Below, in pieces: positions 11,301 through 20,677 of a stretch of 64,000 nucleotides of DNA. The notes under the pieces were generated by a model. The model had not been told where the DNA came from, did no database searches, and was given only the letters and a program-made list of their open reading frames with translations. Within the stretch, counting starts at the first letter, position 1. The number at the start of each line of letters is the position of its first letter. The stretch is from Selaginella moellendorffii. Its lineage: Eukaryota; Streptophyta; Lycopodiopsida; Selaginellales; Selaginellaceae. The position numbers and the translations under genes were made by a program. Location: assembly GCF_000143415.4 (NCBI RefSeq), contig NW_003314267.1, positions 3,489,858 through 3,553,857 of the forward strand. Reading direction: 5' to 3'.

Positions 11301-11453
11301 GTGCTAAATCCAAGGGATCCCAGCATGAGCATATCGGTGGATAATGTTGTGCATGGTTGGATGCGGAAGCAGAGTGCCACCATCACCTTGCCAGACCATG
11401 CAAGAGATGCAGCAAGAGCATTCATAACCCGGGTTCAAGGTGAGATTCATTAA
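8385..11453 (+). pseudogene. DUF7869-type transposase-like gene, one frame with two in-frame stops
   Basis: The ATG at 8385 follows a good acceptor (tgcactttcag), so a 5' intron with three palindromes (8122-8311) probably precedes it. One frame of about 1,022 codons runs to 11453, broken only by TAA at 9312-9314 and TAG at 10779-10781. The N-terminal third holds KOW-like text (FRVGEKVYIL) and the Cys cluster CCKRRCCQHADW. The middle has FSKCDECTAIK. The core is QTDNAGSENKNMYVFAYLAM followed by VGHTHEDVNAMFSHL, the hallmark of the DUF7869 family, which I know as a DDE-like transposase-related domain. The C-terminus (10797-11453) includes VRPSNKKQMIWVGRYITDV. Two palindromes lie in a likely 114-nt in-frame intron (10125-10238). 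Both stops could come from CAA/CAG by C-to-T change. Confidence 0.6.
10125..10238 (+). other. Probable 114-nt in-frame intron with two palindromes
   Basis: The donor GTATCGCG follows SLA and the acceptor GAATGCACAG precedes PHPNEVESQ. The length is a multiple of three, so the frame also reads through. It holds palindromes at 10127-10148 and 10184-10205. The peptide it would encode (SRGAPCHPSE..., SREASCHSDE...) comes from the palindromes, which supports an intron over an exon. Confidence 0.5.
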
Positions 11454-12424
11454 TATTCCTTTACTAAGTTTCTAATGTATTTTATTTCAAGGTGAACAAT
11501 CCAAATCTGAATCAGAGGAGGCGTGATGGCATGTGGCCTTACGCCATTCATAGGTGAGATGATACAAATAACAAGTATAAATTCTTAGTTGTTCTAGCAA
11601 ATTTTACTTAAAGTTCAAGGTGAACAAGCCGAATATGAATTCATTGGATTGTTATAACAAATTGCGAGGTGATGGCATGAGGCGATACGCCATTTGAGAG
11701 TGGTAGCCATTCCTATATGAGGTGAGTGAAATATTTATTAGAAATACCTCATTCAATTGTGCACTTCTAAGTCTTGGTCCACTCAGAACTGTTTGCATGT
11801 TTCTATTTTAATTCTTTCTCTAAAATGTTATTTAGCATGTGGCTTCATGCCATTGCTCTCCACAATCATGCATTGAATTTTTCTATCCTTGCATAATACT
11901 TCTCCATATATATAGCATGTGCACATATGTGATATGGTTCATTAGGCCTGATATAGTGTGTGAGGTAAAACAAAGATGATGTGACATATGCATTTACCAA
12001 TCACACGTGCATAAATCTAATAATATGGCGTGTGGCCCATATTAATGGCACATAAACCCATATTGTGGGCTTACGTGCTTTATGTACCATCATTCCCTTG
12101 CAGCGTGTGTGTTGGTTTCCTTTTATAACACAACGAACTCCATATTTTAGGGTGAAGAGCGTTCTCATGGCAAGCACAAAATCTGTAAGTGAGGCAGAAA
12201 AGGAGACGGAGAAGGAGATAGGTGAAGATGTAGAATATATAAGTCTTCCAAACTCCCCGTACTATACTCCAGGTGATCATTTTTCTGAACAAACGGCAAC
12301 ATTAACAACTATCGAGAATGCCCCAGTAACGTCAGAGACAACAATCCAAAGCAAAACAACTGACCTGGAGAAGGATGATAGTACCGCTGAGAGTACCAAA
12401 AAGGAGGTGTCCACTAGCGCTTAG
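11440..12424 (+). other. 3' exons and short introns of the transposase-like gene
   Basis: After VQ the sequence shows GTGAGATTC...TATTTCAAG (11440-11491, 52 nt), then a short exon reading GEQSKSESEEA. A 31-nt palindromic GT...AG unit follows (11523-11553). A repeat of the TCAAGGTGAACAA exon start lies at about 11619 and a 30-nt palindromic GT...AG unit at 11670-11699. A Ser/Thr/Glu-rich open frame (12163-12424, STKSVSEAEKETEKE) after a TTTTAG acceptor could be the last exon. The splice order here is not resolved. Confidence 0.4.
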
Positions 12425-13091
12425 GCTTATAATGGCGTGTGCCCTCATGCCATTTACTTGATCACCAAATACCTTTTTCCCTTTGCACTAGTATATCTTA
12501 ATACCGGTCTGAGAAATAGAATGGCATGTGCCCTCAGGCCTTTTACTAAATCACCTTTGAAAGAAATGCAAGCCTCTATGTCGTAAAAAAAAGGTACTAG
12601 AAAAATTCCTTAATAATATGAATGTTATTTAGTTTCATGAAAATACACTAAGGGTCAAATGAGTTAAATGACTTCTCCAGACTAGCAATGCCTCTTGCTA
12701 CACCTTCACAATTAGATTCGTTAGAAAAAGATAACATTGAATAATATCTAAATGTTCTCACCATTAAGTTATATGTCTGGCTAATAGGAATGACGTTCAT
12801 CTTGGAAAGCTCACCACACGCTCAATGAACAAACAAATAGTGTGTGCGCGCATGCCATCGCTCTTCTTTAGCTTCAGATTCGGCTTGTTCACCTTGACAA
12901 TGAGATTTATTATACAACCAGATGGACTCAGTCTGGACACAAAGTCACCACGCTAGTCACCATGCCCCAGATATGTCTAGCCCCTGGATAAAAAACATAT
13001 AATTTCACGTCATTTTCAAATACTTGAAAATTTGTACCTAGTCCCATTTTACTGAATAAATCCCACTTTAACGAAATAGAGCTTACAAGAA
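12425..13091. other. Non-coding stretch with inverted exon copy
   Basis: There are palindromes at 12432, 12521 and 12837. At about 12868-12899 the reverse complement of the 11.6-kb TCAAGGTGAACAAGCCGAAT exon start appears, so part of the 3' end is duplicated in inverted orientation. I see no gene. Confidence 0.6.
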
Positions 13092-13740
13092 GTGTTGCTG
13101 AGGAATCTAGAGGCACGGGAAGCTCACCAAAGAGGTGGGCTGCCAACGGAAGAGAAAACGGGCTATGCGGAACGCAACGAACTCATCTATTACAAGCAAA
13201 CGAGGGTGTATGTTCCAGAAGGGGAACTAAGGAAGGTAGCCTTAGAAGAGTGTCATGACGGACCTCTTGCGGGACACAGCGGAGTGCCCAAGACAATGGT
13301 CTTACTCAAGAGGAAGTACTATTGGCCAGATATGGCTAAGGATATCCAAGACTATGTAAAGACATGTCCAACATGTCAGCAGGTCAAAGCCGTGACTAAG
13401 GCTAGTGGGGGCTTGTTGCAGAGCATCCCAATTCCAGATCATCTGTGGAAATGTCTTACGATGGACTTCATCACGGGACTCCCCCCAAGTGAGGGGTTTG
13501 ATGCGATATTCGTGGTGGTGGACTGATTTTCAAAGATGGCACATTTCATACCCACCACAACGGATGTGGATGCGAAAGGTGTGGCGAAGCTGTTCTTCGA
13601 ACAAGTGGTTCGAGTGTGGGGAAGACCAGAAGAGATTATCTCAGATCAAGATAAGCTCTTCACTATTAGGTTCTGGAGAACTCTCTTGGAACAGTATCGC
13701 ACCAAGTTGAAATTCAGCACAGCCTATCACCCACAGGCAG

Positions 13741-13787
13741 GTATGGGGTATTAAGTCAAGTTTGAGGGCACTAACACTTCTTGACAG
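13741..13787 (+). other. 47-nt intron-like insertion in the integrase core
   Basis: It starts GTATGGGG and ends CTTGACAG. Removing it restores HPQA-EGQTERVNR, the conserved catalytic-Glu region of gypsy integrases. It carries no palindrome. Confidence 0.75.
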
Positions 13788-14204
13788 AAGGACAAACGGA
13801 AAGGGTGAATAGGCAGCTGGAGGATTATTTGCGATGCTATGTCTCGGGAGACCAAACTGATTGGGTAAGTCATTTGGGACTTGCGGAAATGTGTTATAAC
13901 AACTCACCACATTCGAGTATCGGGGTGAGTCCATGGGAAGTCATCAATGGGCGAGCTATTGAAGGTCCTGTGGAACTCGGCGTGGCCGAGTATCATGGAG
14001 AGCTACCTGCAATGGAGGCATTCACGGTGGAAAGACTCAACATTTGGAATCTAGTGAGGGATTCCTTGGAACGGGCTCAACAAAGGCAAACCAAGTACGC
14101 GAACCAAAAGTGCCAGGATGTAGAGTTCCAAGCTGGGGAAAGGTGTGGCTGAACACCAAGAACCTCAAGCTACCAAGTGGGATTAGCCGAAAGTTGACCC
14201 AAAG

Positions 14205-14256
14205 GTAAAAATGCATGTATTCTTGTAAATGAAATGATCTTAAGTTCCTTAAGCAG
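14205..14256 (+). other. 52-nt intron-like insertion before the GPY region
   Basis: It starts GTAAAAATG and ends CCTTAAGCAG. Removal restores SRKLTQ-RFAGPYEI exactly as in intact chromoviruses. Confidence 0.75.
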
Positions 14257-14659
14257 GTTCGCGGGGCCTTACGAGATTGAGGCACGAATCGGTAAAGTGG
14301 CTTACCATCTCCGACTTCCTCGAGAGATGGGGAAGATGCACCCAGTGTTCCATGTGAACTTACTCAAGCCGTACTTTGAGGATCCGCTTCGCAAGGACCA
14401 AGTAAGACCTTTACCTGAGGTTATCCAAGGGGAAGAGGAATACGAAGTCGAGGCCATCCTCAATGCGCGCAGGAGCAAGTGACAAGGACGCGAGGTGAGA
14501 GAGTTCCATGTGAAGTGGAAAGGATTTCCACACTGTGAAGCAACATGGGAACCGGAGGAGAACCTAGTGAACGCGCGAGATCTAGTGGAGGAATTTCTGC
14601 AAGGCAAAACTCGATGTACTTATGCAAAGTTCAATTAAAGTATCAATTTGCAAAGTTGA

Positions 14660-16080
14660 GCAGTGGCATATGTTGGGACCCTCGCCGAAGGTAAGCTAAT
14701 TAGCATGGGTTAGCTAGGTCGACCAGGCATAGGGCACTACGCCCGACTCCCCGTAGGGATGTCAAATCCGTAGACGTATTCTACGGAGGTTGGGTTTGAG
14801 TCCCAACCCCCTAGTAAAGCAAGGCTGGGTTCAAGTCAAGACCCCATACTAGGGTGTGGTGAGGTGAGGGGTATAGGGACATTTATATTCCGTTGTCATG
14901 GGCTCTTGGCCGGGGAGGCTAACTTAGGCACACCACTAAGTGGGAGGATGCTCCCGGAGACATGGTCAACAAGTTGTAGGATAAAAAGAGACGTTCGATG
15001 TGGGCATCGAACTTCTTCTATGGGTGGTGGAGTTGTAAGGAACCGACTCCCCGAGATGTCGTAGGCTAAAGGATCTCCGAAAGCATGACCGAAATGACAA
15101 AGAGTTCATCGGATGGGACCGAGTCGAAGATTGAGTCCAAGACCGACTCTGAGACCGAGTTCGAGATAGAGTCCGGGATCGAGCCCGAAGCCGAATCGGA
15201 GACTGAGTTCGAGACAGAGTCCGAGATCCAAATCAGGTCTGAGACCGAGTCCGAGGTCGAATCCGAAGTCGAGTCCGAGATCGGGTCCAAGATCGAGTCC
15301 AAGATCGAGTCCGAGACCGAGTCCGAAGTCGGGTCTGAGATCGAGTCCGAGATCGAATCTGAGACTAAGTCCAAATACTAATACGGGTCAAGGGGTGAAA
15401 GCCCAAAGCATGCGTCTCCCGGGGGGGGGGGGGCTGTAGGGGGTTCCAAAAGTATAGTAAGGATAGTGAGGTCCAGGAACCAGTCTTGAAGGAACTCTTT
15501 AGTGGTGCTTCCAAACTGACTTGACGTTGAGACTGGGGCCGAGGGGCCTTGGGTGGTGCCGGAGGGGCCACCTAGGGAAGTGCTCAAGAGCAGCTCCCAC
15601 TCCCGAAAGGGAAACCGACTACAGTGCTCCCGGCTCATATGGAGTGGTGCCCCACTTGAGTACCTTGTGGCTCATTGGTCCTCGCCCTTCCTAGGGGCTT
15701 GGGCCTTCCCTTCAGGATGGAAGTGGGGGGGTAGAGGTACCCATACTGGGCCGTTAAGCCACAGTGTTTCGCCCCGATGTCCCGAAGCAAGTGTTACACC
15801 CAAGGCTTGGGATTTAGAGGGTCCCATAATCAAGTCTTGTTGTACCAAGGGGTGTTAGGAACCTGAAGGCTTGGTGTGCTTGGCTGCTTGTGCATGCGGG
15901 GAGTGTAGCCAAACTTTAAGTCTAGTCTAACCCAGGGAGGGGGATTGGGAGAGACTTGGGAATCCGTAGATGGATGGCTAACACTCCGTTGCTCGTGTAG
16001 TGAGTAGCTGAAACCAAGTAGGACCAAGTAGGAGCTGGTACAATGGGCGAGAACCTTGGCGAGGGAATTTAGCACAAGCT
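14660..16080 (+). mobile_element. LTR-type non-coding sequence after the chromovirus
   Basis: This stretch has no gene. It shares blocks with the 57.8-64.0 kb region. These are the ACGGAGGTTGGGTTTGAGTC segment (about 14780), the GTAAGGAACCGACTC...GTCGTAGGCTAAAGG segment (about 15035), the GAGTCCGAGATC array, and the GGGGTGAAAGCCCAAAGC box followed by a G tract and GGGTTCCAAAAGTATAGTAAGG (about 15390-15460). By position it is probably the 3' LTR of the chromovirus, but I could not fix its ends. Confidence 0.5.
15105..15376 (+). repeat. (GAGTCCGAGATN)n tandem array
   Basis: A 12-nt imperfect unit GAGTCCGAGATC/GAGACCGAGTCC is repeated for about 270 bp, giving a Ser-Glu-Thr-Glu-like open frame on one strand and Ser-Asp repeats on the other. 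I treat it as an LTR satellite-like array, not a gene. Confidence 0.85.
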
Positions 16081-16141
16081 AAGGTAGTGTTGGTCGGATA
16101 GACGAGGTAAGCTTGCAAATTGGAAAGGAAAAATTTGTGGC

Positions 16142-16621
16142 TTACACCAGGTTCTTCCGCTTCAATAATGAAGTAACGGCAGAATGGTCACCTTCAAGTA
16201 ACGTCTGAGAACCATGTAGATATGCATGAATTTTCTCAAAACCCCAAACTGCAGCAAAACACTCCTTCTCTGTCGTGGAAGAGTTCACCTCTACTAGTTG
16301 TAACGTACGGCTTATATATGCAATAGGATGATGCTGACCAGGCACACTTGGGCTTTCTTGCATCAACACACCTCCAAGACCAATATCAGAAGCATCTACA
16401 TGCAAAATAAAAGGTCGAGTGTAGTTAGGATATGCCAAAACCGGAGGAATCGTCAACAGCTCTTTGAGATCCACAAACACCCGCTCACAATCTAAAGACC
16501 AGATGAAAGATGACGTTGATGACTTCAGCAACGCTCGCAATGGTGCAGTGCGATCAGAAAGATGATCCACAAAACGACCGAGATACTGCATCTTGCCCAG
16601 GAAGTACTGCATATCATTCAC
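16142..16621 (-). pseudogene. Gypsy RNase H domain fragment
   Basis: Reads FILHVDASDIGLGGVLMQES, IAYISRTL and TEKECFAAVWGFEKIHAYLHG, the usual gypsy RNase H order after the RT connection (NDMQYFLGKMQYLGRFV). It ends at SLLKRKNLV, where the element is truncated. Confidence 0.85.
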
Positions 16622-16675
16622 ACACTTCAGAGTAGGGAACTTTAGAATGGCTACAAGTTTGTTAGGATCAACTTG

Positions 16676-17331
16676 CTAACCCTCACGAGAAATACAGTAC
16701 CCAGGATAAGTTGTGTCCTTGGACCCAAACACGCACTTCGACCGCTTCAGCTTTAAACCAATGTCCCATAGTTGATCTAACACTTTACACACATCACGAA
16801 TGTGCTCCTCCCACATCCCCTCCAAGTGAATCAAGACATCATTGATGAAGTCAGCAGTCACCTCTGGCATATCACAAAGAACCTCGTCCATCATCCGCTA
16901 GAAAGTTGTTGGAGCATTGTTCAAACCAAATGGCATCATCAAGAACTCGTACAAACCAAATGGTGTACGAAAAGCAGTCTTAGGAATATCTTCTTCGGCC
17001 ATTAGTACTTGCCAGTGTACCCAGAAGCAAGATCTAGCTTGGTGAACCAACGACTTCGCCCCAGACGATCCAAGAGATCAGCAGTGTGAGGAAGAGGGTA
17101 CACATCCGGGATCGTCACTTCATTTAACGGACAATAGTCGATGCAAAAACAAATACTCCCATCAGGCTTCGTCACAAGATGAGGTTCACATGCCCAAGGA
17201 CTTTGCAACTTCCGACACCCTTCTCCAACATCTCTTTGACATTTGCATGTAAAATCTTGATCTCCTTGGGTGACCAACGATGAATATGAACCTTGATTAG
17301 ACGAGCATCCCCGGTTGGAATTGGATGACAT
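16676..17331 (-). pseudogene. Gypsy reverse transcriptase fragment
   Basis: Reads the RT N-terminal part ([50 protein letters not shown]) and, after frame breaks near 16900-17000, EVTADFINDVLIHLEG. The catalytic YxDD box is FIND, so one Asp is lost. This copy cannot encode an active RT. Confidence 0.85.
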
Positions 17332-17617
17332 GTGGCAATCTTGGCCCCAGACAAGAGGTCAAATTCAAAGAGATCAGCATACTCCTTCATGAGCCGGTCA
17401 ACAGCTGCAACACAAAGATCATCGGAGGGATCAGAAAAGGGAAGAGCAGAACAAATGAAAACACAGGAGGAAATAGTGGGGGAACAAAAGTAATGGAAGC
17501 AGAGGTAGAAGTAGAGGGACGAAGAGGTATGGAAGTGAGAGGAATGGATGAAACATAAGGAAGTATGAAACAAGGGGGAGAAGCCTCAAAGTCACACTTG
17601 GCATGATTTCGCTGCAA

Positions 17618-17854
17618 TCAATCTATACCAAGAATGAGGTCAAAAGCTTGACTCGGCACCACCCGCAACGACTGCAACTCAAGCTCGAGATTGCCCACAC
17701 GCACAACCAGGTCCGCTTCATCTCGTGCACACGCATGTGTACGGCCGTTGCCATAAAGAATGAAAACTAAATCTACCGCATGACGCAAGTGTAGACGACA
17801 ACATGTGGCAACAGGTCGAGCAATAGAAGATAAACTCGAACCTGTATCAACCAA
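17618..17854 (-). pseudogene. Gypsy aspartic protease domain
   Basis: Reads VDTGSSLSSIARPVA (the DTGSS catalytic motif) through LRVVPSQAFDLILGID, the normal end of retropepsin-like domains. Identical motifs occur in the sister copy at 26840-27085. Confidence 0.8.
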
Positions 17855-17999
17855 ATAGAGAGAATAATAGGAGACCTCTTGTTATAAAAAGCAGCTTGGA
17901 AAATAAACACTGGATGAACCGGTGCCGAGTGAACCCCTTGATGATACTTCCGAAAGAAAAATAGAGGGGTCACTAATTTATTCGCGCAAGGTCCCTCCG

Positions 18000-18920
18000 T
18001 TACTCATGTACCTCCTTGTTTCCTGGATGCACCTCGGTGTCCAAACCTTCCACCGCAGTAGCACCAACAGGACGTTGCTGACGCCAAGGTCTCCACCCAG
18101 GAAATGGAGGTCGCCAATCCGGAAAGCGCCGACAACGCTGATAAGTATGACCAACTTCATCACACGCCCAATAACGAACATCACGGCCACGACCACGTCC
18201 TCGCCCTTGTCCTTGGACTCGAGTAACAGCAGCATCAACCTCCATTGGAACAGGACCATCACCCATAGAAAGTGGAGCTAAAGGACGTGCAATGAGAATT
18301 AGAAGAGGCGATATCTTGATGCAATTTGGCATTCGTTTCCAAAGTCTTTTACTTCGTGTGGAGCCAAATATGTCGAAGTGGATCAAGCTAGGAATGTTGT
18401 GGTTAGCACTTTGTCAAGATCTTGTCGGACTTATGCATGCACTTGTTCCCGCCACCCTTGACGATGGTTTTCGCTTGGCACAACGTTATGCCAACTTAGA
18501 TGGCCCTTGGCGAAGACGATGCAATTGTTGGAAGGCATCATCACAATCATTGGCATGTCCGAAGGTGCGTTTGAAGATGTCCGGTAGAACACTCCAATCC
18601 CCACGAGTGGCTACACTCAATCCAATGTACCACTGCAACGCCGTCCCTTGGAGACACGTGGGGAACTCACGCAAACATTGAGCATCATCCCAAGAATGAT
18701 ATGTGGCAATCACCGTGAAATGATCGAACTAATGGTACATATCATCCCCAGGATTCCCACGAAAGAACTCCGGCCAAACGCGAGGATTGGCACCAAGAGC
18801 AGGAGGAGTTGGACCACGTGCCATGAATGCCGCCATCAATTGAGTTTGGTTGTTCAAATGCAAATGCATAGCATCAAGCAATTGAATCAACTGCTGCTCT
18901 AGAGTTAAAGGAGGAGATTG
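18000..18920 (-). pseudogene. Gypsy gag with CCHC-like knuckle
   Basis: Gag text (IATYHSWDDAQCLREFPTC, DIFKRTFGHANDCDDAFQQL) is followed by a Gly/Arg-rich stretch and the zinc knuckle YWACDEVGHTYQRCRRF. Frame breaks separate the parts at about 18386-18486. Confidence 0.75.
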
Positions 18921-19166
18921 CTGATCTGCTATGAAGATATACGAAAAAGAAAGAGCAAAAGAAGAGAAATGACAAAAAGCTGGAAGGAAATGGTGGATTT
19001 AGACAATGCAAAAAGCTAGATCTAAATCAAAATTCTGAAAGGAAAGAACAAAAGAAAGGAAATGGAAAAAGCTAGATCTAGACGATGCAAAAGTTAGATC
19101 TAAACCAAAATCCCAAATCCAAGCACTCCCCAGGGACAATCAAAGGTGCCCCTCACTTCCACCAAT

Positions 19167-19340
19167 ATGAGTGCATGGAATATGGAAAGGGAATACAAAA
19201 ATGTGCATATCAATTAGCCCAAAAACCCTAGCTTATATACAGGAGCAAGTGGTCTGGATTGAAACCAATCTGATGGCTACCAAAATCCCACTACGCTAAT
19301 ATTAGTATACGGCATCGTAGTCGTACACTTGGCCCTCACA
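19167..19340 (-). repeat. 5' LTR of the truncated gypsy element
   Basis: About 174 bp, TGTGAGGGCCAAGTG...TGCACTCA on the minus strand, with a TATATA-type box (gcttatataca on the plus strand near 19231). It aligns along its length to 25388-25546 and 44321-44495. Confidence 0.8.
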
Positions 19341-20677
19341 CTTGCAATTAAATTCAGTTAAATAGTTCATCTTATATCTTCTAACTATAGTGATCTTAGT
19401 GGTTCCTATACTACACTTTTAGTTTATTAAATGATAACTTAATTGGAAGACTCTTTTGTTCTAATATAAGAGTTATTCACTATTAATTTGATATTTCTAA
19501 AATATCTTTGTTTATGAATTTAATATTGTCCATTTTATTGTTCTTGAAGTTTGGGCTAGTATATGCAAACTAGCTTCAACACTTTGTATATATATATGAA
19601 ATATTTAGTCATAGGATAATTAGAATTGACTAATCACATAACCCACTTGTTCCTATTTCCATTAAAAGGGCATAACTCATATTGGCCTGTTTATAGTAAT
19701 CTATCTAAACTTACTGATGGGTTTAGTTTATATATTCAAGAAGGTTGGGCATTTTATCACTTACAAATAAAAATATATCAGCTTTTATAAGTTAGGTGAT
19801 ACCTAGAATAGCAAGGGTGGCTAACTCTATTGGTCATTTCCTTGTTGATGATGGTTAAAAGGTGTTTGAGTGCTAGCATATTTTATGTAAATAGAGATAG
19901 TTTTTTAACTCAATTAAGTTGGTACAAGTCTCAATGTCTTCATTGACCATTGACTAATAATCCATATTGAGATAAGAAGAATCAACACCTTCATTTCCAC
20001 TTTTAATTTTATAGGTAAGAATATATCTTTTTCAAAGGTAAATAATATTTTTAAGGAGCCACTAATCAATAAGAATTGAATTGATGCCATTTACTTTGAT
20101 ACCATATGTAATGTATTCTATCACTTTCCCTTTAATCAACTGAAAAACGAGCAATACTTTATAAAAGAGTCTTTAGTGGTTATTTTATCCCTATATATCA
20201 TCTAATGTTCTAAGGATTCATGATGACGGTATATTGAAATCTCATCCCAAAGAAATAATAGTACAGAGTGATATTAAAATAGTCTTAGAGCATCCATAAT
20301 ACTTGGTTTAACAACAATATTTGAATCTCCTCATCTTTCAACTTTATGTTTGCTATATTTTTTCACTTTTTCTTCATTGTCCTAGTGGTTGCAATTCCCA
20401 GATTGCTCACCCTTCTGCAAGGCACCTAGATGTGGGAATTTAATCATTGTATCAGGTGAGTCTTCCCTACAATCTTAATATAGGAGATGTAGTAGGAATT
20501 GATACGTTGATAATGAAGTGGAAGAAAGTTAATTGCATCCTACTCCAGCCTGTGGATGGGCTTGATTGATTTTATTTATTTAGTATTTGGATATATTAAC
20601 TATATTACTAAATCAGGCTAGAATATACTTGGATTTTTTTGTGGGTTTTCAAAAAAATGAATTAATAGTTTTAGGTA
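19341..20677. mobile_element. AT-rich decayed transposon sequence, no gene
   Basis: At about 19684-19910 the sequence matches, in inverted orientation and with many changes, the 3' internal region of the Tat-like element (29430-29710). Shared pieces include AGCAAGGGTGGCTAACTC and TTGGTCATTTCCTT. This is therefore an old remnant of that family. The rest shows nothing recognisable. Confidence 0.6.

Larger units (their letters stand above)
537..12858. repeat. Dispersed 22-bp palindrome family (about 23 copies)
   Basis: The core is half-site ATGGCRTG, a six-base centre NGGCCN, and half-site CAYGCCAT. Copies start at 537, 612, 1843, 2034, 2175, 3722, 5001 (20 bp), 5059, 5136, 6582, 8122, 8220, 8290, 10127, 10184, 11526, 11672, 11832, 12432, 12521 and 12837. 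Degenerate ones lie near 7507 and 12025. I saw none between 12.9 and 64 kb. Seven copies are in frame-verified introns of the leftward gene. Spacing is irregular. In several plus-strand copies the palindrome is directly preceded by GTG and followed within a few bases by AG. Confidence 0.9.
13092..14638 (+). pseudogene. Ty3/gypsy chromovirus integrase and chromodomain remnant
   Basis: The order is the integrase zinc finger (H...H and CPTCQQVKA), then core text LTMDFITGLPPSEGFDAIFVVVD, PEEIISDQDKLF and HPQAEGQTERVN (across an intron-like gap). The GPY segment FAGPYEIEARIGKVAYHLRLP and a chromodomain (EYEVEAILNAR, FHVKWKGFPHCEATWEPEENL) follow. RT and RNase H are missing upstream. Damage includes TGA for CGA after VVVD (13524-13526), TGA for CGA after RRSK in the chromodomain, and a small frameshift near 14145 (GERCG versus GKVWLNTKNLKLPSG). 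These are consistent with CpG deamination plus an indel. Confidence 0.85.
16100..19340 (-). mobile_element. Truncated short-LTR Ty3/gypsy element
   Basis: In minus-strand order it has a 5' LTR (19167-19340), a primer-site region beginning ATTGGTGGAA, gag (about 18000-18920), protease, RT and RNase H. It stops in RNase H near 16142, with no integrase or 3' LTR. It is the same family as the element at 25388-44495 in opposite orientation. The LTR text CCAAGTGTACGACTACGATG is shared. Confidence 0.8.

Noticed and set aside
537-12858. Palindromic repeats as a CRISPR array
   Set aside because: Spacing is irregular (from about 60 bp to several kb), copies lie in introns of a eukaryotic genome, and there are no cas genes.
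15066-15381. Ser/Asp and Ser/Glu repeat open frames as genes
   Set aside because: They are translations of a 12-nt tandem array open on both strands and found in LTRs.
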